Shown piece by piece: positions 1 to 8,532 of a DNA stretch of 17,562 bases (positions within the stretch are counted from its first letter, which is position 1; each line of letters starts with the position of its first letter). The notes below the pieces were generated by a model, which saw only the letters and a program-made list of their open reading frames with translations, had not been told where the DNA came from and searched no databases. The DNA comes from Bathymodiolus azoricus thioautotrophic gill symbiont. Its GTDB lineage: Bacteria; Pseudomonadota; Gammaproteobacteria; PS1; Pseudothioglobaceae. The position numbers were made by a program, and so were the translations under genes. Location of the stretch: the NCBI RefSeq assembly GCF_001298715.1, contig NZ_CDSC02000142.1, forward strand, positions 1-17,562, given 5' to 3'.

Positions 1-12
1 TTAAAACTAAAA

Positions 13-1233
13 ATGCAAACTAACTATGATATTGTTATTATTGGTGGCGGACCTGCGGGACTGAGCTTTGCATGCTCGATGATAGATACTAATGCCCAAA
101 TATTGGTGGTAGAGAAGGCCAATATAGATGCAATTTCTAAGCCTAAGCCTGATGGCAGAGAGATTGCACTAACGCATTTATCTTTAGGGATTTTGAAAAA
201 GTTAGGAGTTTGGGATTTGGTTGAGCAAAAAGAAGTGTCTTTACTAAAAGAGGCAAAGGTATTTGACGGTGATTCAGCGTCATTATTAAACTTTAGATCT
301 GAGACCTCAGGCATTGAAGCGCTGGGTTATTTAGTGCCAAATTATCAACTACGACAAGCACTTTATCGCCGCGTACAACAAGCTGAAAATATTACTGTAA
401 TGACCGATGCTCTAGTAGAGGATGTGGCTAGTCACGAGTCACACTCAGATGTGTTGTTTGCCGATGGTAAGACGATTGTTGCTAAATTAGTGATTGCTGC
501 TGACAGTCGTTTTTCTAATATTCGCCGCAAGGTCGGTATCCCGTCAACGATGAAAGATTTTTCTAAGGTAATGATTGTTACCACAATGAAGCATGAAAAA
601 TCCCACAACAATATTGCCTTAGAGTGCTTTGACTATGGACAAACTTTAGCGTTATTACCTATGGTAGGTAATGAGTCTTCTGTGGTATTAACGCTAGAGA
701 CGCAAAATTCTAAAGCGATGTTGGCATTGAGCGAAGAAGACTTTAACGCTAAAATGACTCAAGATTTCAGAAATGAATTAGGGCAAATGATGCAAGTCGG
801 AGAGCGTCATTCTTACCCCTTGGTTGGCGTGCATGCAAAGACTTTTATTGCCAAGCGTTTTGCACTCGTTGGTGATGCGGCGGTAGGTATGCATCCAGTG
901 ACAGCACATGGTTTTAACTTAGGTCTCAGAGGGCAAAATATTTTGGCAACTTTGGTGAAAGAAGCCTTAATGCATGGGCAGGATATTGGCGCCCAATCTT
1001 TACTTAAGCGTTTTGAAAACAAACAAATTCATTTAAGTAAAGTGATGTTTTTCGGCACCAATGGTGTTGTGGCACTATTCACCAATGATTCACCAATGGC
1101 CAAGCAAATTAGAAGGTTTGTGTTAAATTTTGCTGAGCATTTCCCACCGATTAAGCGTCTTATTACCAATCACTTGACCGAAGCCAGTAAATCTGCGTTT
1201 CCAACACTAAAGAAAGTGCTAACGCATAAGTAA
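13..1233 (+). CDS. ubiM: FAD-dependent ubiquinone biosynthesis hydroxylase, UbiM-like (UbiH/UbiF/COQ6 family)
   Basis: A 406-residue flavoprotein monooxygenase that should hydroxylate the benzoquinol ring during ubiquinone synthesis, using FAD, NAD(P)H and O2 at the inner-membrane surface. The N-terminal dinucleotide fold has GGGPAG at residues 11-16. The DGREIAL stretch (47-53) takes the place of the D-x-R-x-x-AL signature of UbiH/UbiF, and the second FAD motif GDAAVGMHP starts at residue 287. The DGREIALTH and GMHPVTAHGFNLG wording resembles the UbiM subgroup more than UbiH, UbiF or UbiI; this is from memory of the family, so the exact regiospecificity is inferred. Length is normal for the family. 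No clear Shine-Dalgarno is seen in the 12 bases before the ATG. The stop lies 1 bp before glnD, so the two are probably co-transcribed. Confidence 0.8.
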   Translation: MQTNYDIVIIGGGPAGLSFACSMIDTNAQILVVEKANIDAISKPKPDGREIALTHLSLGILKKLGVWDLVEQKEVSLLKEAKVFDGDSASLLNFRSETSGIEALGYLVPNYQLRQALYRRVQQAENITVMTDALVEDVASHESHSDVLFADGKTIVAKLVIAADSRFSNIRRKVGIPSTMKDFSKVMIVTTMKHEKSHNNIALECFDYGQTLALLPMVGNESSVVLTLETQNSKAMLALSEEDFNAKMTQDFRNELGQMMQVGERHSYPLVGVHAKTFIAKRFALVGDAAVGMHPVTAHGFNLGLRGQNILATLVKEALMHGQDIGAQSLLKRFENKQIHLSKVMFFGTNGVVALFTNDSPMAKQIRRFVLNFAEHFPPIKRLITNHLTEASKSAFPTLKKVLTHK

Positions 1234-1234
1234 C

Positions 1235-3748
1235 ATGCAATTAAAAACTTTTAGAAATAGATACAAGGTTTTACAAGCATCATTAGCAGAAGATTTTCTA
1301 AAAAACCCTGACTTGGTGGCTGATTTAGTACAAAAGCGTAGTGATGAAATAGACGCTTTACTTAATGATATTTGGCAAGGTTTTGAGATTAACGAAGCTT
1401 TGTGTTTGGTTGCTGTAGGTGGCTATGGTCGTCGTGAATTACACCTGCATTCTGACATTGACTTACTAATTTTAATCCCTGATAGCACTCACGATAGACA
1501 TCAACAAAGTCTGTCTAAGTTTCTGACTTTTTTATGGGATGTGGGGTTAGAAGTAGGGCACGCAACACGAGATATAGCAGATTGTATGGCAAATATTGGT
1601 GATTTGAGTGTGGCGACGAATTTGTTAGAGTCTAGGCGCCTTCTGGGTCAAGCATCTTTATTTTTAGAAATGAAATTAATGCTTAAGATGAGTGATTGGT
1701 CTTCTCAATCATTTTTCGTTGGTAAGCGAAAAGAACAACACAATCGCCATTTAAATTATTCGAATACCGCCTATAACCTAGAGCCAAATCTAAAGGAAAG
1801 CCCTGGTGGGTTGCGTGATATTCAAACCGTGGCATGGGTGGCAAAGTGGTATTTTGATGTTAATCTTTTCTCTGATTTAGTGGATAAAGGCTTTTTAACT
1901 CAGAATGAATATGATTTATTGGTGCAATCTCAATCATTTTTATGGAAAGTGCGTTTTGCCTTGCATATTGTTGCCAAGCGTCGAGAAGACAGAGTAGCCT
2001 TTCAGTATCAGCGAGAAATAGCTAGCGTGTTAGGATATCAGAATGGTGAGCGTATTGCAGTTGAGCAGTTTATGCGTGATTACTATCAAAGCGCAACCAA
2101 GGTGGCGCGTTTGAATGATATTTTATTACAGTTATTTGAGCAAAGTGTATTGCATGTACAAAATTTGAATACGCGTTTTATCATTAGCCATGGGTATATT
2201 TGCATGACCAATGATACTGTTTTTACCAAGCAACCCTCAGCATTTATTGAGATTTTCTTATTGGTTGCTAAACATAATTATGTGCGTGGCATCAGTGCAG
2301 AAACACTCAGACAGATGCAAAAAAACCTTGAATTGTGTGATAAGAATTATTACAAAAATCGTCAAAACAACCGCCTATTTATTGAATTATTGCAACAAAA
2401 ACAAGGGGTTAACAAAGCACTTAAATTAATGAATCGTTATGGTGTGTTAGAGCGTTATATACCTGCTTTTGGTAAGATAACAGGGTTAATGCAATATGAT
2501 TTGTTTCATGCTTATACGGTGGACCAGCATACTTTATTTGTGATTCGAAATCTTAGGCGTTTTTTTGTTAGTGATTTTTCCAAAGAGTTTGGACTTTGCA
2601 GTGAAATTGCACAAAATATTGCCAAGCCTGAGTTGCTATTATTAGCAGGACTGTTCCATGATATTGCCAAAGGGCAGGGTGGCGACCATGCAATTCTAGG
2701 TGCAGAAATCGTGCGTGAGTTTTTAAGATATCACAAATTTAAAATCAATGATATCTCCTTGGTGTCAGGCTTGGTAGAACAGCATTTATTAATGTCACAA
2801 ATCTCACAAAAACAAGACCTTGAAGACCTTAATGTGATTAACCAATTTGCCAAAACTGTGAAATCTGTGCATTTTTTAGAGTTTTTGTACTTGTTAACTG
2901 TTGCTGATATTCGTGCCACAAAAGAGAATTTGTGGAACGAATGGAAAGATTCATTGTTGAAAAAACTATTTTATAAAACTAAAGAGCAACTACAAAACCA
3001 TGTTGAACCTCCTAGTCTTGATAAGAAAATTAAGACGGTTAAAGAAGCACTAGCAGGGGCGATAGAACAGTATGGGCTTGATGTTGTGCAAATGGACAAA
3101 ATACTTTCCACTTTGCCAAAAGATTATTTTTTGCACTATCAGATTGAAGATATTTTGTGGCATTTACAATTGCTCAGCAAAAAAAGCGATAAAACAATCA
3201 GAATTGCACAACGCCTATCAGAGTCTAGTGTAGTGGATATTTTTGTGTATGGCGATGATACCAAAGGACTGTTCTTTAAACTGGTAGGTGTTATTGAGAA
3301 ATTGGGCTTGGACATCGTTGATGCGAAGATCTTAACCAGTAAGGATAACAAGGCTTACAATACAATTAGTGTTTTGCAAGATGAAAAATTAGAGCTAATT
3401 GATATTAGCCAAATTATAGAAAATAAGCTGTTACAAGCACCTGCTACTGTGAGAGAAGTGAGTGATAAATATGCGCACAGGCATTTTGACCATACCATAC
3501 ACATTGCATTTTCGCATAATGAAAAATGGAATCTTACCCAGCTTGAGGTTAGTACGATTGACAAACAAGGGGTGTTGTCAAATATTGCGCATATTTTTTA
3601 CCAGTTGGATATTTATTTAGTGAATGCACGAATTTCAACTATGGGTGAGCGTGTAGAAGATGTTTTTTTTGTCAGTAATGCTGACAACAAACCTTTAAGT
3701 AAGGCGCAGCAGAAGCAATTAAGACAGTATTTACAAGAAAATTTATAA
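1235..3748 (+). CDS. glnD: Bifunctional [protein-PII] uridylyltransferase / uridylyl-removing enzyme
   Basis: Sensor of glutamine status that adds UMP to PII proteins (GlnB/GlnK) when glutamine is low and removes it when glutamine is high. The 837 residues show the full domain order. The nucleotidyltransferase domain has GGYGRREL at 62-69 and the metal-binding SDID at 73-76. Next is a PII-uridylyltransferase linker domain around NLKESPGGLRDIQ. The HD hydrolase domain has H475-D476 in LFHDIAKG. Two C-terminal ACT domains for glutamine sensing lie at about 667-715 and 768-816. It is slightly shorter than E. coli GlnD (about 890) without loss of a domain. It starts 1 bp after the upstream hydroxylase gene, so translational coupling is likely. 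No PII gene is present in the window. Confidence 0.97.
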   Translation: MQLKTFRNRYKVLQASLAEDFLKNPDLVADLVQKRSDEIDALLNDIWQGFEINEALCLVAVGGYGRRELHLHSDIDLLILIPDSTHDRHQQSLSKFLTFLWDVGLEVGHATRDIADCMANIGDLSVATNLLESRRLLGQASLFLEMKLMLKMSDWSSQSFFVGKRKEQHNRHLNYSNTAYNLEPNLKESPGGLRDIQTVAWVAKWYFDVNLFSDLVDKGFLTQNEYDLLVQSQSFLWKVRFALHIVAKRREDRVAFQYQREIASVLGYQNGERIAVEQFMRDYYQSATKVARLNDILLQLFEQSVLHVQNLNTRFIISHGYICMTNDTVFTKQPSAFIEIFLLVAKHNYVRGISAETLRQMQKNLELCDKNYYKNRQNNRLFIELLQQKQGVNKALKLMNRYGVLERYIPAFGKITGLMQYDLFHAYTVDQHTLFVIRNLRRFFVSDFSKEFGLCSEIAQNIAKPELLLLAGLFHDIAKGQGGDHAILGAEIVREFLRYHKFKINDISLVSGLVEQHLLMSQISQKQDLEDLNVINQFAKTVKSVHFLEFLYLLTVADIRATKENLWNEWKDSLLKKLFYKTKEQLQNHVEPPSLDKKIKTVKEALAGAIEQYGLDVVQMDKILSTLPKDYFLHYQIEDILWHLQLLSKKSDKTIRIAQRLSESSVVDIFVYGDDTKGLFFKLVGVIEKLGLDIVDAKILTSKDNKAYNTISVLQDEKLELIDISQIIENKLLQAPATVREVSDKYAHRHFDHTIHIAFSHNEKWNLTQLEVSTIDKQGVLSNIAHIFYQLDIYLVNARISTMGERVEDVFFVSNADNKPLSKAQQKQLRQYLQENL

Positions 3749-3755
3749 AATAATG

Positions 3756-3783
3756 TTGTTAAACACTAAATAGACGATATAAT
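3756..3783 (+). promoter_or_regulatory. Sigma70-type promoter for trxA
   Basis: A -35 box TTGTTA (3756-3761; 4 of 6 to consensus) and a perfect -10 box TATAAT (3778-3783) are separated by 16 bp in the gap between glnD and trxA. Transcription would begin near 3790, giving a leader of about 50 nt before the trxA ATG. This is the clearest promoter in the window and indicates that trxA is transcribed independently of glnD. Confidence 0.65.
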
Positions 3784-3841
3784 TCACCTAGATTTTAGTT
3801 TTTTCCAGCGACAAATACTTCCCGTAACAATACAACAATAT

Positions 3842-4168
3842 ATGAGTGATAAAATCAAAATAGTAACAGATGATTCTTTTGAATCAGATGTCGTTAATTC
3901 ATCGCAAGCAGTTTTGGTAGATTTCTGGGCACCTTGGTGTGGTCCTTGTAAGGCGTTAGCGCCAGTGCTTGATGAAATCGCTAGTGAATACGATGGTAAG
4001 GCTACTATTGCTAAAATAAATATTGATGAAAACGAGCAATCACCACAGAAGTACGGCGTTCGTGGCATTCCAACAATGTTGGTATTTAAGGATGGCGAGG
4101 TTGTGGCAACTAAGATGGGCGCTTTGTCGAAAGCAGAATTAAGTGCATTCATTGATTCAAATATTTAG
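3842..4168 (+). CDS. trxA: Thioredoxin 1
   Basis: Cytoplasmic disulfide reductase that receives electrons from thioredoxin reductase and reduces targets such as ribonucleotide reductase. The 108-residue protein is almost exactly E. coli length (109). It carries the canonical WCGPC active site (cysteines 33 and 36), buried Asp27 in VDFWA, and the cis-proline Pro77 in the GIPT motif opposite the active site. The ATG has no strong Shine-Dalgarno in front of it. It stands alone between its own promoter and the rho leader, the same trxA-rho neighbourhood seen in many gammaproteobacteria. Confidence 0.98.
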   Translation: MSDKIKIVTDDSFESDVVNSSQAVLVDFWAPWCGPCKALAPVLDEIASEYDGKATIAKINIDENEQSPQKYGVRGIPTMLVFKDGEVVATKMGALSKAELSAFIDSNI

Positions 4169-4239
4169 AAAAACACTAACTTCCATTAATTTCAAATTTT
4201 TTTTAAAACTTAATTTAACAAAACCTGTTGTTCTGCTGA

Positions 4240-4267
4240 TTGAAAACCCTTAAACATTTTTTACAAA
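4240..4267 (+). promoter_or_regulatory. Possible promoter in the rho leader
   Basis: TTGAAA (4240-4245; 5 of 6 to the -35 consensus), a 16-bp spacer and TACAAA (4262-4267; 4 of 6 to the -10 consensus) lie about 75 bp upstream of the rho ATG. The match is moderate and the region is AT-rich, so chance is possible. A second weak candidate is TTGCTC (4301-4306) with TATAAC (4325-4330) at 18-bp spacing, which would give an almost leaderless rho mRNA. Confidence 0.3.
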
Positions 4268-4299
4268 CTAACTTTTTTAACTTTAATTGACCCACTCTG

Positions 4300-4314
4300 G
4301 TTGCTCTGAGCAAC
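4300..4314. promoter_or_regulatory. Perfect 15-bp dyad upstream of rho
   Basis: GTTGCTCTGAGCAAC is a perfect inverted repeat (7-bp arms around one base; as RNA a 6-bp stem with a CTG loop). It is followed by the T-rich stretch TTTATCTTTCT and ends 27 bp before the rho start codon. It could be the trxA terminator, an attenuator in the rho leader, or a protein-binding operator overlapping a weak promoter. In E. coli rho is autoregulated by attenuation in its leader, which is why an element here is noteworthy. The sequence alone does not choose between these roles. Confidence 0.45.
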
Positions 4315-4341
4315 TTTATCTTTCTATAACCCCCTAAAAAC

Positions 4342-5604
4342 ATGAAATTATCTGAACTAAAACGCTCATCGGCTACCGAATTATTAGAATTGGCACAATC
4401 TCTTGGTATCGAAAACATTGCTCGCGCCAAAAAACAAGCCCTTATTTTCTCAATTCTCAAATACAAAGCAGATAACGATGAAGAGGTATTGGGTGATGGT
4501 GTATTAGATATATTGCAAGAGGGCTATGGTTTTTTACGCTCAGCAGATGATTCTTATGTTTCTGGTCCAGACGATATTTATGTTTCACCCAATCAAATCC
4601 GTCGTTTTAATTTATCAACAGGCGATGTTGTTACCGGCAAGATTCGTGCACCTAAAAAAGGCGAGAAGTATTTTGCTTTGGTGAAAGTTTTTGAGGTGAA
4701 TGGTGAGGATCCAGATAATGTTAGAAATAGAGTTTCTTTCGCTTCATTGATACCATTGCATCCAAATGAGCGTATTGGATTAGAGATTGGCAATGGTGGT
4801 ACTGAAGATATTACCGCCAGAGTGATTGACCTTGTTGCGCCTTTTGGTAAAGGGCAAAGGGGTTTGTTAGTTGCGCCACCTAAGGCAGGAAAAACAATGA
4901 TTATGCAAAATATTGCATCTTCTATTTCTCTTAATCACCCAGAGTGCGAATTGATTGTGCTATTGATTGATGAGCGTCCTGAGGAAGTAACAGAGATGGA
5001 GCGCACAGTGCGTGGTGAAGTGGTCGCTTCAACTTTTGATGAATCAGCCAAGCGCCATGTACAAGTGGCTGAAATCGTTATTGAGAAAGCCAAGCGTCGT
5101 GCAGAGCAGGGTAAAGATGTGGTAATTTTATTAGACTCAATCACCAGATTAGCGCGTGCTTACAATACCGTTGCACCATCTTCAGGCAAAGTACTAACAG
5201 GTGGCGTTGATGCTAATGCCTTACAACGACCAAAGCGTTTCTTTGGTGCAGCGAGAAACATTGAAAATGGTGGTAGTATTACTATTATTGCTACTGCTTT
5301 GATTGACACTGGTTCAAAAATGGACGAAGTCATTTATCAAGAATTTAAGGGCACAGGTAATATGGAATTACACTTAGAGCGTCGTTTGAGTGAAAAACGC
5401 ATTTTCCCAGCCATTAATATTAATGCTTCTGGTACGCGTCGTGAAGAGTTGATTGTTGACGAAAAAGAGTTACAAAAGATGTGGATTCTACGCAAAATTT
5501 TACACCCAATGGACACAGTGGAAGCAGCAGAGTTTTTAATTGACCGTTTAAAACTAAGCAAAACCAATGATGAATTTTTCTCATCTATGTCACAGAAAAA
5601 ATAA
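4342..5604 (+). CDS. rho: Transcription termination factor Rho
   Basis: Hexameric RNA-dependent ATPase/translocase that terminates untranslated transcripts. The 420 residues align nearly end to end with E. coli Rho (419), and functional residues fall at the same numbers: the Walker A loop PPKAGKT spans 179-185, with Lys184 as in E. coli. The N-terminal helical and cold-shock-like RNA-binding domain includes GYGFLRS and [15 protein letters not shown]. Walker B is in [16 protein letters not shown], the Q-loop region in [19 protein letters not shown], and the C-terminal end has [12 protein letters not shown]. The start was chosen because MKLSELK matches the E. coli N-terminus. It has a 173-bp leader containing a perfect dyad, and lptF starts 22 bp downstream. 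Confidence 0.99.
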   Translation: MKLSELKRSSATELLELAQSLGIENIARAKKQALIFSILKYKADNDEEVLGDGVLDILQEGYGFLRSADDSYVSGPDDIYVSPNQIRRFNLSTGDVVTGKIRAPKKGEKYFALVKVFEVNGEDPDNVRNRVSFASLIPLHPNERIGLEIGNGGTEDITARVIDLVAPFGKGQRGLLVAPPKAGKTMIMQNIASSISLNHPECELIVLLIDERPEEVTEMERTVRGEVVASTFDESAKRHVQVAEIVIEKAKRRAEQGKDVVILLDSITRLARAYNTVAPSSGKVLTGGVDANALQRPKRFFGAARNIENGGSITIIATALIDTGSKMDEVIYQEFKGTGNMELHLERRLSEKRIFPAININASGTRREELIVDEKELQKMWILRKILHPMDTVEAAEFLIDRLKLSKTNDEFFSSMSQKK

Positions 5605-5626
5605 AAACACATTTATTTTTAGAGGC

Positions 5627-6787
5627 ATGAAGCTATCCAATGATTTTAAACAAGCCTATTATTTAATCAACACCATTTTAGCGAAATACTTAATGCGTAA
5701 TGCATGGGTGTTGACAGGTGCTGTTTTTCTGATTATTAGCCTAGTGGTATTTGGCAATCAGGTGGTATTAATGATTAAGGAAAGTATAAAGTACGGCATC
5801 CCTACAACAGATTTGTTGCCATTGATTAGCTTTAATATGATAAGAGATATCCCTTTAATCTTATCTTTATCGTTGTTTTTAGCGATTATCTTAACAGTTA
5901 GTAAATTCTACAAAAACTCAGAAGCCGTTGTCATGAACTCACTTGGCTTAGGTGACAAACATTTTATGGTGTTTATGCAACCTGTTGTTTTGCCTGTTTC
6001 ACTTTTTATTTTGCTTTTAACAACATTGGTAGTGCCTTGGACTAAAACGCAAAAAAATATCATTATAGAGCGTAACAATAACGCCTCAGAATTTGCATTT
6101 ATCAAACAAAGAGAATTTCAAGAATTTAAAAATGGTGAGATTGTTTTTTACACATCCAAGGTGAAAGGTGCTGATGGTAATGCACAACAACAGATGGAGG
6201 AAGTGTTTGTTTATACATTAGACGATGGTGAGCCAATTATTACCTTGGCTAAACAAGCGCAAAAATATACAAACCCCAAAACCCATAGTACTTATTTGCG
6301 CTTACAGGATGGTATGCGTTATCATGGTTTTCCAAGTGAGGCTAATAAAAAAATCTTGAATTTTGATTCGTATGATTTGCAAATTATTGATGGCGAGGTT
6401 CGCTCTGATGGAGGCTCTACCAAAGAAGAATCGCAAGGCATGATTGATTTGCTTTATTCTGATAACCCTAAGGATGTTGCTGAATTTCAGTGGCGCTTAT
6501 CACAACCACTCAGTATCTTTATTTTGTCTTTTTTAGGTGTTTTACTAGGAAAAACTTCTCATAGAGGTGGAAAAAACTTGGGTGTACTATTTGGTGTAGC
6601 GGCTTTTATCATCTATAACAACGCTTTGCTTATGGCACGCTCATCTTTAGAGAGTGGGGAAATTTCTGCACTTGTGGGCTTGTGGTGGGTGCATTTACTG
6701 ATGTTTGGTTTTATTTTTCTATTGTATATTTATCGACACGAAAAATTAACGATGATAACGAATTTGTTATTAGAGAAGGTAAAATAA
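5627..6787 (+). CDS. lptF: LPS export ABC transporter permease LptF
   Basis: Inner-membrane permease that, with LptG and the ATPase LptB2, extracts lipopolysaccharide from the inner membrane and pushes it into the periplasmic bridge. About 386 residues with the YjgP/YjgQ layout: membrane segments at about 26-46, 70-95 and 113-137, a long periplasmic beta-jellyroll region, then three more segments in the last 100 residues. The ELxWR-type sequence FQWRLSQPLSIFILSF before the fourth segment favours LptF over LptG. The reading frame is open back to an ATG at 5567 inside rho, but the ATG at 5627 after rho fits the family N-terminus and has AGAGG just in front, although unusually close. No lptG follows, unlike the common lptF-lptG pair. 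Confidence 0.88.
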   Translation: MKLSNDFKQAYYLINTILAKYLMRNAWVLTGAVFLIISLVVFGNQVVLMIKESIKYGIPTTDLLPLISFNMIRDIPLILSLSLFLAIILTVSKFYKNSEAVVMNSLGLGDKHFMVFMQPVVLPVSLFILLLTTLVVPWTKTQKNIIIERNNNASEFAFIKQREFQEFKNGEIVFYTSKVKGADGNAQQQMEEVFVYTLDDGEPIITLAKQAQKYTNPKTHSTYLRLQDGMRYHGFPSEANKKILNFDSYDLQIIDGEVRSDGGSTKEESQGMIDLLYSDNPKDVAEFQWRLSQPLSIFILSFLGVLLGKTSHRGGKNLGVLFGVAAFIIYNNALLMARSSLESGEISALVGLWWVHLLMFGFIFLLYIYRHEKLTMITNLLLEKVK

Positions 6788-6820
6788 CCTCACATTTTTA
6801 TTTTAAAAGGAATTTATTCG

Positions 6821-7216
6821 ATGTCATCTCAAGCAAGCAAAACCTTGGAAGTTTTTGACAATCCAAATAGGGCGCGCGATTATGTTATTCAAATTGAACT
6901 ACCAGAGTTCACTTGTCTTTGTCCAAAGACAGGGCAGCCTGATTTTGCCACGCTACACTTAGAATATATTGCGAATAAGGATTGTGTTGAGTTGAAATCT
7001 TTGAAAATGTATGTTTGGTCATTTCGTGATGAAGGTGCTTTCCATGAGGCGGTAACCAATCAAATTTTAGAAGACTTAGTGGCAGCAACCAATCCTCGCT
7101 TTATGCGTCTTAAAGCGATTTTTAATGTGCGTGGCGGTGTTTATACAACCGTCATTGCTGAGCACCAACAATCAGGCTGGCAGCCCAAACCTAGTGTTGA
7201 TCTCAAACATATTTAA
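6821..7216 (+). CDS. queF: NADPH-dependent 7-cyano-7-deazaguanine reductase (PreQ0 reductase), short form
   Basis: Reduces the nitrile of preQ0 to the aminomethyl group of preQ1, the last free-base step before insertion into tRNA for queuosine. The 131-residue protein is the single-domain (YkvM-type) form, not the 280-residue two-domain form of E. coli. The catalytic cysteine is Cys34 in [12 protein letters not shown] and the general acid is Asp41, the same 7-residue spacing as Cys55/Asp62 of the Bacillus enzyme. The family signature [20 protein letters not shown] (57-76) carries the substrate-binding Glu residues and His75. It is preceded by a good Shine-Dalgarno, AAGGAA at 6807-6812, 8 bp before the ATG. 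It sits between lptF and pcnB with no functional link to either. Confidence 0.95.
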   Translation: MSSQASKTLEVFDNPNRARDYVIQIELPEFTCLCPKTGQPDFATLHLEYIANKDCVELKSLKMYVWSFRDEGAFHEAVTNQILEDLVAATNPRFMRLKAIFNVRGGVYTTVIAEHQQSGWQPKPSVDLKHI

Positions 7217-7232
7217 AAAAGTCTCGCAAGCT

Positions 7233-8408
7233 ATGAGAGGCTCTAAGGTAGAGCCTATTCGTCAGTCGATTCAATTCCCAAAAAAATTCTTGGATAAAAA
7301 TGCACTTAGAGTGGTTAACACTATTCACAAGGCAGGTTTTGAAGTTTACTTGGTCGGTGGTTGCGTCAGAGATTTACTACTGGGTTTAGAGCCCAAAGAT
7401 TTCGATGTGGCAACCAATGCCAAGCCTGAGCAAGTACACAAGCTGTTTAAGCGTTCACGCGTGATTGGACGGCGTTTTCGCTTAGTGCATGTAATGTTTG
7501 GTGCGCGTGATTTTATTGAAGTTGCTACTTTTCGTTCTGGTAAAGTGCAAACTGCTAAAAATGGTGTTATTATGCGCGATAATCGTTACGGAAAATTAGA
7601 AAATGATGTAGTGCGTAGGGATTTTAATATCAACGCCCTATATTACGATGTACACAAGCAAGAAGTCATTGACTATGTTGGTGGCTTAAAAGATATTGAA
7701 GCGAGTGAAATCCATATGATTGGTGAGGCTAAATCGCGTTTTAAAGAAGACCCTGTGCGCATGATTCGTGCTGTTCGTTTTAGTGAAAAGTTAAATGCAG
7801 AACTCAGTCATGAGATTCAAGATTGCATAATGGAACAGGCGTCATTACTTAGCAATATTTCGCCAGCACGCCTGTACGAAGAGTGTATTAAATTGTTTCA
7901 AAATGAATACTCGTTTCAAGTATATGAGCAATTAGAGCATTATGGGTTATTAAAACATTTATTTAAGCAAACACACAAGGATGCTTTCATTAAAAAGGCA
8001 TGTATCAATACTTCTCAGCGCATTAAACAGAACAAGCCAGTCACACCCGCTTTTTTATTTGCTGTATTTTTATGGCAGGCACAAAATAATCGCTTTACTC
8101 GTATTAAGAAGAAACAACACTCTTTTAATTTGGCAATGATGCAAGCTTGCGATGAGACGATTATCCAGCAAATTAAACAAGTATCACTACCAAAATATTT
8201 AACAGCTAGAATTAGAGACATTTGGATGATGCAGTCGAAATTGGAAAAGATGCACCCAAAAAAAGTACAGTTTTTATTAGGGCATCCACGATTTAGAATG
8301 GGTTATGATTTTTTGGTATTGCGTAGTAAGAGTATCAATCCAGAGCTCAAAGAAGTTGCTGATTTTTGGACGAAGGCACAAGAAGAGCCTTTAGACAGTC
8401 ATGAATGA
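7233..8408 (+). CDS. pcnB: Poly(A) polymerase I
   Basis: Adds 3' poly(A) tails that mark RNAs for degradation. The 391-residue protein shows the class II nucleotidyltransferase core: LVGGCVRDLLLG at 40-51 and the catalytic Asp pair in DFD (56-58). GRRFRLVHVMFG, the PcnB hallmark that separates it from CCA-adding enzymes, follows, then RRDFNINALYY and the RNA-binding region with EDPVRMIRAVRF. The C-terminus ends after the helical domain, so the arginine/lysine-rich tail of E. coli PcnB (about 60 more residues) is missing. The frame is open upstream to an ATG at 7125 inside queF. The ATG at 7233, 16 bp after queF, is preferred because the upstream codons overlap queF and resemble no PcnB sequence. 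Confidence 0.93.
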   Translation: MRGSKVEPIRQSIQFPKKFLDKNALRVVNTIHKAGFEVYLVGGCVRDLLLGLEPKDFDVATNAKPEQVHKLFKRSRVIGRRFRLVHVMFGARDFIEVATFRSGKVQTAKNGVIMRDNRYGKLENDVVRRDFNINALYYDVHKQEVIDYVGGLKDIEASEIHMIGEAKSRFKEDPVRMIRAVRFSEKLNAELSHEIQDCIMEQASLLSNISPARLYEECIKLFQNEYSFQVYEQLEHYGLLKHLFKQTHKDAFIKKACINTSQRIKQNKPVTPAFLFAVFLWQAQNNRFTRIKKKQHSFNLAMMQACDETIIQQIKQVSLPKYLTARIRDIWMMQSKLEKMHPKKVQFLLGHPRFRMGYDFLVLRSKSINPELKEVADFWTKAQEEPLDSHE

Positions 8409-8532
8409 TCATGCCTCCCAAAGGGTTGTATGCTGTCAATAAAAACACCACCTTGTGTCAATTTAGAAACTTTTTAAAAGCCATCACTTTTTTATATTCA
8501 CTCATAATTATGCAAATATGCAAAGCCCTCCT

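Noticed and set aside
3663..3670. Run of eight T residues within glnD, a possible phase-variable tract
   Set aside because: A single homopolymer of this length is expected in AT-rich DNA, the frame is intact, and glnD is not a typical phase-variable gene.
5567..5626. N-terminal extension of LptF starting inside rho
   Set aside because: The twenty extra residues overlap the conserved end of Rho and do not look like an LptF N-terminus; the ATG at 5627 fits better.
7125..7232. N-terminal extension of PcnB starting inside queF
   Set aside because: The 36 codons overlap conserved QueF sequence in another frame and have no PcnB-like content.
8396..8440. Possible hairpin after pcnB (GACAG...CTGTC, with an inner ATGATCAT palindrome)
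   Set aside because: The arms are only 5-8 bp with a bulge, the loop is long, and no T-run follows, so I cannot support a terminator.
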